Of a DNA stretch of 13,616 nt, positions 1-6,383 are shown one piece after another. The notes below the pieces were generated by a model that ran no database searches, was not told the origin of the DNA, and saw only the letters and a list, made by a program, of their open reading frames with translations. How positions within the stretch are numbered: position 1 is the first letter of the stretch; every line of letters starts with the position of its first letter. The translations under genes were made by a program, and so were the position numbers. Location of the stretch: positions 1-13,616 of the forward strand of contig JAFYVD010000047.1 of the NCBI GenBank assembly GCA_017558425.1. Direction: 5' to 3'. The DNA comes from Clostridia bacterium (GTDB lineage: Bacteria > Bacillota_A > Clostridia > RUG12999).

Positions 1-1326
1 GTCAAGCTTTGCTTTCACCACATTAATGTCTTCGCCGGTATAATCCATCAATGAAATTTTAGAGGAGCCTTTGCTTATTTTCACTTCGATAATTTTTGTT
101 TTTCTTGCAGTTCCGGCACCGGGCTTTTGTTCCATAATCTGACCCTGGCCATATTCATCGCTGTAGTCGCCTTCTGCTTCCTGCACCTCAAAACCTTTTT
201 CTGCACAAAGCTCCGCCGCCTGCTCAACTGTCAGCCCACGAAGTTCGGGAACCTCAATTCGTTCTCCGAATCCGAAAAGTGACGGATTTACCGCACCAAC
301 TATTATAAACATACACAGAACAAATACAAATACCGCTACAAGCCACGCCAGCTTTGACGCTGTTTTTCTGCCTGTGTCCACCGGCTCATCGTTATTGTTG
401 CCGCCTATGATAACTTTGTTCTCTTTTTCAGCAATGTATCCGCCACCGGTTGAAGGCTGTACCACAGGTACAAACTGAGTTGCATCCACATCTTTCACGC
501 TGATGCTTGTCGGGTTTGACACAACCTGTTTCAAATCCGCTGCCAAAGCCGAAGGTGTCTGATAACGTTTCATAGGTTGTTTTGCCATAGCTTTAAGAAC
601 AATGTCGCTCAGCGTTTCCGGAATTGCGTCATTCAGCTCTATCGGAGGCTGAGGCGGATTGTCAACATGCATTTTTGCAATTGCAACAGGATTTTCCGCA
701 TCAAAAGGAACTCTGCCTGTCAGCATTTCATAAAGTACAACGCCCATTGAATAAATGTCCGATTTAAAGTCAACCGCACCTCCGCAAGCCTGTTCGGGTG
801 AGAAATAGTGAACAGAGCCTATCACATTTCCGGCACGGACAATGGTGGAAGTTGTAACAGCCCTTGCAATACCAAAGTCGGTCACTTTAACCACATTGTC
901 TTTAGTAATCATAATATTGTGGGGTTTAATATCGCGGTGCACAATATTTTTCTTGTGCGCATGTTCAATCGCACCTGCAATCTGAACACCGTAAGAACAG
1001 GAACGTTTCCACGTAAGCGTTTTGCTTTCGATAATCTCTTTCAGCGTTACGCCTTCGATATATTCCATTACAAAATATTCTCTGTCGCCATCGGTACCTA
1101 CGTCAAACACCGAAACCACATTCGGATGATTAAGGCTTGCCGCCGAACGAGCTTCCGCCTTGAATCTTTCCACAAATTCTTTATCGTCCTGAAGCTCCTC
1201 GCGAAGCATTTTCACCGCAACAAATCTGTCAAGAAGTCGGTCTTTGGCTTTATAAACAATTGCCATACCGCCACTTCCGACAATCTCCAGAATCTCATAT
1301 CTTTCACCAAGTACAGTTCCGATCAT
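1..1326 (-). CDS. prkC: PASTA-domain Ser/Thr protein kinase PrkC (Stk1), C-terminus cut off by the window edge
   Basis: Membrane-bound eukaryotic-type kinase that phosphorylates proteins on Ser/Thr and senses peptidoglycan or lipid II through outside PASTA repeats. 442 codons are visible from an ATG at 1326 and the frame is still open at base 1. The kinase domain covers about residues 9-270: glycine loop IVGSGGMA (15-22), VAVK with ATP-binding Lys39, alpha-C Glu58, catalytic HRDIKPHN (Asp132), DFG (150-152), a Thr/Ser-rich activation loop (TTST, 158-161) suited to autophosphorylation, and SPEQA (176-180). A juxtamembrane linker (about 275-325) leads to one membrane helix (about 326-345). A first PASTA domain lies at about 357-421 and a second begins near 424. 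The start overlaps the phosphatase stop as ATGA, with AGAGGTG upstream as ribosome site. In relatives rsgA and rpe usually follow; they would lie outside the window. Family assignment is secure; the number of PASTA repeats is unknown. Confidence 0.97.
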   Translation of the reverse strand, partial: MIGTVLGERYEILEIVGSGGMAIVYKAKDRLLDRFVAVKMLREELQDDKEFVERFKAEARSAASLNHPNVVSVFDVGTDGDREYFVMEYIEGVTLKEIIESKTLTWKRSCSYGVQIAGAIEHAHKKNIVHRDIKPHNIMITKDNVVKVTDFGIARAVTTSTIVRAGNVIGSVHYFSPEQACGGAVDFKSDIYSMGVVLYEMLTGRVPFDAENPVAIAKMHVDNPPQPPIELNDAIPETLSDIVLKAMAKQPMKRYQTPSALAADLKQVVSNPTSISVKDVDATQFVPVVQPSTGGGYIAEKENKVIIGGNNNDEPVDTGRKTASKLAWLVAVFVFVLCMFIIVGAVNPSLFGFGERIEVPELRGLTVEQAAELCAEKGFEVQEAEGDYSDEYGQGQIMEQKPGAGTARKTKIIEVKISKGSSKISLMDYTGEDINVVKAKLD

Positions 1327-2036
1327 TTCTCTTCACCTCTTACTTTTACGACTATCGCCGTAATATCATCTGTGCTTCCTTGTTTTTTAGCGGTTTCGCA
1401 TAGAATTTCCGCCGCTTTTTCCGGCGAATTTTCCTTTGCAATCGCCACAATGGTTTCATCCTCCACCGCATTTGAAACCCCGTCAGAACAAATTACTATA
1501 ACCGTATCGTCCGTGAGGTCGGTGATTTCCGTTTCCATTTCCACGCTGGATTCCACACCAAGTGCACGTGTAATAATATTCTTCATTTTATGGTCTTTCG
1601 CTTCGCTGGCAGAGATTTCGCCCCGCTCAACAAGCTGCTGAACAACCGAATGGTCTGTTGTGATGAAAAAGTCGCCGTCACCTTTATCTATGTAGATTCT
1701 GCTGTCACCAATGTGAGACAGAAACAGCTCATTTCCTTTCACCATACAAAGCGCAACGGTAGTTCCCATTCCTTTGTATTCTTCCTTTGTTTTTGCAACC
1801 GACAAAATCTGCTCGTTTGCTTTCAACGCCGCATCACGAATTGCATCTTCGCTGAACTCGCCAAGCGATGTTTCAAGCACCTTTATTGCAATAGCGCTCG
1901 CAAGGTCTCCTGCCGCATGGCCGCCCATTCCGTCTGCTACCGCATAAATTTTAAGTTCACCGTTATCTTTAATGAGATAACTGTCCTGATTTATCTCGTG
2001 TTTCACGCCAAGTAAAGTATATCCTCCGGCAATCAT
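1323..2036 (-). CDS. prpC: PP2C-family Ser/Thr protein phosphatase (PrpC/Stp type)
   Basis: Metal-dependent phosphatase of 237 residues, predicted cytoplasmic, expected to reverse phosphorylation by the adjacent kinase. PP2C motifs appear in order: NQD (16-18), VADGMGGH with metal-binding Asp35 (33-40), GMGTT (89-93), HIGDSR (108-113), TTDHS (126-130), ITRALG (155-160), CSDG with Asp185 (183-186), and TDDITAIVV (222-230). Two positions differ from the usual bacterial form. The Arg that normally precedes the NED/NQD motif and contacts phosphate is His13, and the usual DN of the last motif is Asp223-Asp224. Such variants may be normal for this clostridial subgroup. The ATG at 2036 overlaps the rlmN stop as ATGA, with AAGGAG upstream inside the end of rlmN; the stop overlaps the prkC start in the same way, which implies coupled synthesis of phosphatase and kinase. 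Family is certain; the symbol follows Bacillus by position. Confidence 0.95.
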   Translation of the reverse strand: MIAGGYTLLGVKHEINQDSYLIKDNGELKIYAVADGMGGHAAGDLASAIAIKVLETSLGEFSEDAIRDAALKANEQILSVAKTKEEYKGMGTTVALCMVKGNELFLSHIGDSRIYIDKGDGDFFITTDHSVVQQLVERGEISASEAKDHKMKNIITRALGVESSVEMETEITDLTDDTVIVICSDGVSNAVEDETIVAIAKENSPEKAAEILCETAKKQGSTDDITAIVVKVRGEEK

Positions 2037-3055
2037 TTTTTCTCACTCTCCTTTGCCACAAGCTGGCCGCACGATGCCTTAATATCGTTGCCCAGCTGCC
2101 GTCTGACGGTTGCGTTAATTCCCCTTGCCGTCAGCGTATCCGTAAACTTCTGAACTTCCGCTTTTCTGCTGCGGACCATATTTTCTCTTGCCTCATTCAC
2201 GGGTATAAGATTCACGTGGCACAACATTCCGCGAATCAAATCGGCAAGCTTGTTTGCGTGCCACACGGTGTCGTTTTTCCCGTGAATCAGCGTGTATTCA
2301 AAGCTGACACGTCTGCCCGTTTTTTCAATGTAATGTCGGCAGGCATCAAGCACCTGCGCTATATTGTATTTTTTGTTTATCGGCATAATACTTTCTCTCA
2401 GCTCGTCTGTCGGAGCATGAAGCGAAAGAGAAAGTGTTACCGGCATTTTCTCGTCTGCAAGCTTTATAATTTTATCCACAATCCCGCAGGTTGACAGCGA
2501 AATGTGGCGGTATCCGATGTTCAGCCCGTCCGGATGACCGACATTTTTGAGGAATTTTATCACGTTGTCATAGTTATCCAGCGGCTCTCCAATACCCATC
2601 ATAACGACATTGGAAATCCTTATATCCAAATCCTTTTGCGCAAAAATAATCTGGTCGATTATTTCTCCCGGCGTAAGGTCTCGGCGTTTACCGCCAACCG
2701 TAGAAGCACAGAATTTGCAACCCATATTGCAACCCGCCTGGGTGGAAATACAAATACTTCTGCCGTGTTTGTATTCCATCACAACACTTTCGATAAGTTC
2801 GCCATCCGAAAGCTCCCACACATATTTCACCGTACCGTCAACCGACAGGTATTTGGCACGAATCTCCGGAGCGCTGACAAAGGACTTTCCCGAAAGCTTT
2901 TCCCTCAGCGATTTCGAAAGGTTAGTCATCTCATCTATACTTTCCACGCCTTTATAAAGCCAGGAAAAAATCTGTTTGCTGCGAAACGCAGGTTCCCCTT
3001 CCGATTTTATGAAATTTTCAAGTTCCTCATATGTAAGGTCCTTTAAATTTATCAA
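2033..3055 (-). CDS. rlmN: 23S rRNA (A2503-C2) / tRNA (A37-C2) methyltransferase RlmN, radical SAM
   Basis: Radical-SAM enzyme that puts a C2 methyl group on adenosine 2503 of 23S rRNA, and in characterised members also on A37 of some tRNAs; cytoplasmic, affecting the peptidyl-transferase centre. At 340 residues it has the usual family length. The 4Fe-4S cluster motif is CNMGCKFC (Cys109, Cys113, Cys116). Cys102, seven residues earlier, and Cys329 in the C-terminal ASCGQL segment match the two mechanistic cysteines of E. coli RlmN (Cys118 and the methyl-carrying Cys355). The N-terminal accessory domain shows the typical FRSKQIFSWLY (24-34). The start is TTG, not ATG: it lies 8 bases after a GAGG (3064-3067) and gives the expected N-terminus. 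It begins 5 bases after rsmB ends and overlaps the phosphatase gene by 4 bases. Cfr is the related alternative, but the housekeeping context and sequence favour RlmN. Confidence 0.97.
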   Translation of the reverse strand: MINLKDLTYEELENFIKSEGEPAFRSKQIFSWLYKGVESIDEMTNLSKSLREKLSGKSFVSAPEIRAKYLSVDGTVKYVWELSDGELIESVVMEYKHGRSICISTQAGCNMGCKFCASTVGGKRRDLTPGEIIDQIIFAQKDLDIRISNVVMMGIGEPLDNYDNVIKFLKNVGHPDGLNIGYRHISLSTCGIVDKIIKLADEKMPVTLSLSLHAPTDELRESIMPINKKYNIAQVLDACRHYIEKTGRRVSFEYTLIHGKNDTVWHANKLADLIRGMLCHVNLIPVNEARENMVRSRKAEVQKFTDTLTARGINATVRRQLGNDIKASCGQLVAKESEKK

Positions 3056-3060
3056 TTTTT

Positions 3061-4317
3061 CTACCTCGTTTTTATAAACTTTGCCATATAGAATCCGTCT
3101 GCACCGCCGTCACAAGGCAAAATCTGCGTCGGCTCGGCGTCAAGTTTAAAGTTTTTGTTTTCTTCAAGAAAAGCTTGTGTGACCGCATTATTTTCAACGT
3201 CACTCACCGTACAGGTGCTGTAAACCATCACGCCGCCCGGTTTCAGATACTGTGCGGCAACGCTGAGAATTTTCAACTGAATTTTCGCAAGCTCTTTCAT
3301 ATCGGATTCATTTTTCGTATACTTAATTTCAGGTTTGCGACGCAATATTCCAAGTCCGCTGCAAGGTGCATCAACAAGCACTCTGTCGGCCATTCCGACA
3401 TATTTTTCCTGCAATACTCCTGCGTCTGCCTGCTCCGCAGAGATTATATCAATCCCCAGTCTGCGTGCAGTTTCATTTATAATATCAAGCTTATGCTCGT
3501 GAATATCAAAAGCAATAATTTTGCCATCATTTTGCATCAACTGTGCAATATGTGTGGTTTTTCCTCCCGGAGCGGCACAAAGGTCCATAACCGTTTGCCC
3601 TTTTTGGGGGTCAAGAAGCACCGACACCATTGCCGAAGCACTGTCCTGAGGATAATAGCATCCCTTTTTGAACAGCTCGTCATTTTTCAGGTTTGCTCCC
3701 GATGGCAAGATTACAACATCCTCGCACAACGGAGATTTTTCTCCGCCCCGCTGAGAAATAAACTCTTCCACCGACATTTTAAGTGTGTTAACTCTCACCG
3801 TAAAATCCGGTTTTTCGTTCATGCTCGCCAGAATTTCTTCCAGCTTGCCGGGAAACATTTTGTCCCACATTTTGCAAATCCATAACGGGCAGGAATAATA
3901 AATACTCAAATATTCCAGTCTGTCTGACGGATATTCCACCTTCTTGTCGTCACGCATCACGCCACGCAAAACTGCGTTCACAAATCCGCTTGCCGACGTT
4001 TTTTTGCATTTTTTCACCATTTTTATACTTTCGTTTGTAATGGCGTAGGCGGGGATTTTGTCCATAAAAAGTGCCTGATAAACACCCATACGAAGTATGT
4101 TCAAAACGTCAGAAGAAACTTTCTTCAGCGGTATTTTGGAATATGCGGAAATAATGTGGTCAAGCCTTGATTTATTCTGCAGAACGCCATAAACAATGTT
4201 TGTTGCAAGCGCTTTGTCTTTATCGCTCAAATTTTCCATACCGCCTGCAAGTTCAAGGTTGGAATATTTCCCGTTATTCAATATATTTTCAAGAATTTTA
4301 AGTGCTGTATATCTCAT
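3061..4317 (-). CDS. rsmB: 16S rRNA (cytosine-967-C5) methyltransferase RsmB
   Basis: SAM-dependent enzyme that makes m5C967 in 16S rRNA (E. coli numbering). The 418-residue protein has an N-terminal NusB-like RNA-binding domain (about 1-125, with NIVYGVLQNK at 40-49) and a C-terminal Rossmann methyltransferase domain. The SAM site is DLCAAPGGKT (245-254), followed by acidic Asp271. The two catalytic cysteines of the m5C family are present: Cys319 in PCSG (318-321) and Cys369 in STC (367-369). The tail GADGFYMAKF (405-414) is typical. The ATG at 4317 overlaps the previous stop by one base (TAATG), a classic re-initiation arrangement. Bacillus has the same gene (yloM) before rlmN. Full length and intact. 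Confidence 0.97.
   Translation of the reverse strand: MRYTALKILENILNNGKYSNLELAGGMENLSDKDKALATNIVYGVLQNKSRLDHIISAYSKIPLKKVSSDVLNILRMGVYQALFMDKIPAYAITNESIKMVKKCKKTSASGFVNAVLRGVMRDDKKVEYPSDRLEYLSIYYSCPLWICKMWDKMFPGKLEEILASMNEKPDFTVRVNTLKMSVEEFISQRGGEKSPLCEDVVILPSGANLKNDELFKKGCYYPQDSASAMVSVLLDPQKGQTVMDLCAAPGGKTTHIAQLMQNDGKIIAFDIHEHKLDIINETARRLGIDIISAEQADAGVLQEKYVGMADRVLVDAPCSGLGILRRKPEIKYTKNESDMKELAKIQLKILSVAAQYLKPGGVMVYSTCTVSDVENNAVTQAFLEENKNFKLDAEPTQILPCDGGADGFYMAKFIKTR
3064..3067 (-). promoter_or_regulatory. Ribosome binding site selecting the TTG start of rlmN
   Basis: GAGG on the minus strand lies 8 bases before the TTG at 3055-3053. The motif continues as GAGGTAG, whose last three bases are the rsmB stop codon. 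A ribosome terminating on rsmB would therefore sit on the rlmN start site. No better-placed ATG is seen upstream. Confidence 0.7.
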
Positions 4318-4997
4318 TAATCTCTGGTCCTCGAAATAAGGATAAGTCGAATCAAGCTCATAAGGCTTGTAAGCATTGCCGCAACATATGTGAGTGCCGC
4401 TGCCGCAAGAACCTTTTTTGCTCCGCTGAGTTCTTCTTCGGACAAAACTCCTGTTTCTCTCAGCAATTTCGCCGCTCGTCTGCTGGCGTTGAATTCAACA
4501 GGAAGTGTTATCACCTGGAAAAGCACAACTGCCGAAAAGAGAAGAATTCCAAATTCCACCAACATAGGCATTCCCAGAATAAATCCGAAAATTGCAAGCG
4601 GCATTGCCGCACTTGAGCCAAACTGAGCCACCGGCAAAATTGCATTTCTCACCTTAATGGCAAAATATCCTTTGTTGTGCTGAATGGCGTGACCCGTTTC
4701 GTGAGCCGCTACGCCGATTGCCGCAATTGAGCTTGACGAATAGACCGTCTGGGACAGGCTGATAACCTTTGTTCTCGGGTTAAAATTATCAGTAAGACTG
4801 CCGCCAATCTGCCCAACTGATACATCGGTTATTCCGTTTTTCATAAGAAGAAGGTTGGCTGTATCCTCGCCCGTAATCCTTTTCGCCGAAAAAATACCGG
4901 AATATTTTTTAAATCTGCTTTGTACCATCGACTGTGCAATCATAGACAATATAATTGCCGGCAGAACAAGAACTATATAGTAAATATCTATATACAT
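4317..4997 (-). CDS. yugP: Membrane zinc metallopeptidase, YugP-like (neutral zinc peptidase family)
   Basis: 226-residue integral membrane protein of the YugP / neutral zinc metallopeptidase family; substrates are not established. The zinc and catalytic motif HETGH is at 99-103, preceded by GVAA. The likely third ligand is Glu168 in LPVEFNASRRA, a hallmark of the family. Hydrophobic segments lie at about 6-22 (N-terminal anchor), 122-142, 146-166 and 196-220, so the active site probably faces the membrane surface between the first two helices. The start overlaps the last 10 bases of fmt and the stop shares one base with rsmB, so it is translated as part of the unit. In the Bacillus version of this cluster fmt is followed directly by rsmB, so the peptidase is an inserted member; I recall the same position in other Clostridia. 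A quality-control role for membrane proteins would be speculation. Confidence 0.93.
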   Translation of the reverse strand: MYIDIYYIVLVLPAIILSMIAQSMVQSRFKKYSGIFSAKRITGEDTANLLLMKNGITDVSVGQIGGSLTDNFNPRTKVISLSQTVYSSSSIAAIGVAAHETGHAIQHNKGYFAIKVRNAILPVAQFGSSAAMPLAIFGFILGMPMLVEFGILLFSAVVLFQVITLPVEFNASRRAAKLLRETGVLSEEELSGAKKVLAAAALTYVAAMLTSLMSLIRLILISRTRD

Positions 4998-5902
4998 AAA
5001 TCACCTGCTCCTCTCAGGAAATCCCCGGCATTCATTCGTTTCTTTCCCTGAAGCTGAACTTCTGTCAGTTCTATTTTGCCTTTACCCGTCTGTATGATAA
5101 GGGCATTTTTCTTTTCAAGAATTTCACCCGGTGTTCCCACCGAAGTTTCGTCCGTAATCTTTGCCGAGTATACCTTTAATGTACCCTTATTCGTTTCAAT
5201 GTATGCCACCGGCCATGGATTAAGCCCTCTGATTTGATTATAAATTTCCCGTGCCGTTCTGTCAAAGTCAATTCTTCCCATTGCTTTTGTCAGCATCGGT
5301 GCATATGTTGCCTCAGCCTCATTCTGTTTTGTTCTTGTTGCCTTTCCGTCAAAAATTTTCGCAACGGTATCGGCAAGAAGCTTTGCCCCTTCAAGAGCAA
5401 TTCTGTCATAAAGCTCTCCGGCAGTTTCTTCTTCGCCCACGGGAGTTTTATAAACATCTATGATATCGCCTGTGTCAAGACCGACATCCATATACATCGT
5501 AGTCGCTCCGGCATACTCATCACCGTTGATAACACTCCACTGAATGGGTGCACTTCCGCGAAGCTGGGGCAGGATGGAACCATGCAGGTTAATGCAACCG
5601 AATTTCGGGTAGTTCAGAATATATTCCGGCAGAATTTTACCATATGCCACCACCACGATAAGGTCGGGGTTTTCTGCCTCAAGTACAGGCATAAGCTCGC
5701 CGTTTTTAAGGCTTTCGGGCTGGTAAACATTCATACCCTTTTCCAATGCAAATTCTTTCACCGGAGGCATTACAACCTTCATATCTCTACCCTGCTGTTT
5801 GTCAGACCTTGTGACAACACAGGTTACGTTATATCCTCTTTCGTAAAGCACTTTCAGACTTTCCAAAGCAAAATCCGGAGTGCCCATAAACATAATATTC
5901 AT
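4988..5902 (-). CDS. fmt: Methionyl-tRNA formyltransferase
   Basis: Transfers a formyl group from 10-formyl-tetrahydrofolate to Met-tRNAfMet, making the initiator for translation. 304 residues, close to the usual length. The N-terminal formyltransferase domain starts with MFMGTPDFA (4-12). The catalytic triad is visible as Asn105 and His107 in NLHGS and Asp143 in GLDTGD. The folate/tRNA-facing segment LPQLRGSAPIQW is at 111-122. The C-terminal domain (about 205-304) carries GLNPWPVAY (226-234) and LQGKKRMNAGDF (284-295), as in other FMTs. It lies 12 bases after def, the gene for the enzyme that removes the formyl group, which is a conserved pairing, with AAGGGA as ribosome site just after the def stop. 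Its last 10 bases overlap the peptidase gene. Intact. Confidence 0.98.
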   Translation of the reverse strand: MNIMFMGTPDFALESLKVLYERGYNVTCVVTRSDKQQGRDMKVVMPPVKEFALEKGMNVYQPESLKNGELMPVLEAENPDLIVVVAYGKILPEYILNYPKFGCINLHGSILPQLRGSAPIQWSVINGDEYAGATTMYMDVGLDTGDIIDVYKTPVGEEETAGELYDRIALEGAKLLADTVAKIFDGKATRTKQNEAEATYAPMLTKAMGRIDFDRTAREIYNQIRGLNPWPVAYIETNKGTLKVYSAKITDETSVGTPGEILEKKNALIIQTGKGKIELTEVQLQGKKRMNAGDFLRGAGDLCI

Positions 5903-5914
5903 ATCAAAAATCCC

Positions 5915-6370
5915 TTAATCGTTATTTTCAAGTTCGTCAGTATGCTCCACAAAAAGCACGCCGTCAAGATGGTCGGTTTCGTGGCAGAATGCCCTTGCCG
6001 TAAATCCGTCAGCTGTATAAGTGTGCTCATTGCCGTGTCTGTCCTGAGCTTTTAATGTAACCGTCATAGGTCTTTCAACCCAGCCTCTTTTGCCGGGCAC
6101 GCTGAGACAGCCTTCATATCCTTCCTGCTCACCGCTGACCGAAATGATTTCAGGGTTAACAAGCTCCATCAGCCCTTCGCCCGTATCTATCACAACAACA
6201 CGTTTTAAAATCCCAATCTGAACTGCCGCAAGTCCAACTCCGTTTGCCGCATACATAGTTTCTGCCATATCATCAATAAGCTGTGCAAGACGGTCGTCAA
6301 ACTTTTCAACCACACGGCTTTTTTTATACAGTACATCCTCGCCAATTGTAACAATCTGTCTGAGTGCCAT
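5915..6370 (-). CDS. def: Peptide deformylase
   Basis: Metal-dependent hydrolase that removes the N-formyl group from new polypeptides at the ribosome exit. 151 residues. All three family motifs are present: GVGLAAVQ (44-51, Gln51), EGCLS (86-90, metal ligand Cys88) and HETDH (130-134, ligands His130 and His134, catalytic Glu131). The short length and absence of a long insertion fit a type I enzyme of the small clostridial kind. The ATG at 6370 is preceded 5 bases upstream by TAAGGAGG, a near-perfect ribosome site whose TAA is the priA stop. It lies between priA and fmt, the standard bacterial order. Confidence 0.98.
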   Translation of the reverse strand: MALRQIVTIGEDVLYKKSRVVEKFDDRLAQLIDDMAETMYAANGVGLAAVQIGILKRVVVIDTGEGLMELVNPEIISVSGEQEGYEGCLSVPGKRGWVERPMTVTLKAQDRHGNEHTYTADGFTARAFCHETDHLDGVLFVEHTDELENND

Positions 6371-6375
6371 AGTTT

Positions 6376-6383
6376 CCTCCTTA
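6376..6383 (-). promoter_or_regulatory. Strong Shine-Dalgarno of def fused to the priA stop codon
   Basis: TAAGGAGG reads as the priA stop (TAA) followed by AGGAGG, 5 bases before the def ATG. This is the strongest ribosome site I saw in the operon. It may let def be translated at a higher rate than the low-abundance helicase upstream. Confidence 0.7.

Noticed and set aside
808..1641. 277-codon plus-strand open frame opposite prkC and the phosphatase gene
   Set aside because: It lies antisense to two well-supported genes, has no family pattern, is rich in Phe/His/Asn as expected for a mirror of coding DNA, and crosses a gene boundary.
2033..3055. Cfr-type antibiotic-resistance methyltransferase
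   Set aside because: The position in the conserved fmt-rsmB-rlmN block and the RlmN-like N-terminal domain and C-terminal CGQL segment fit housekeeping RlmN.
5234..6055. 273-codon plus-strand open frame opposite fmt and def
   Set aside because: Antisense shadow of two genes with intact catalytic motifs; no recognisable domain.
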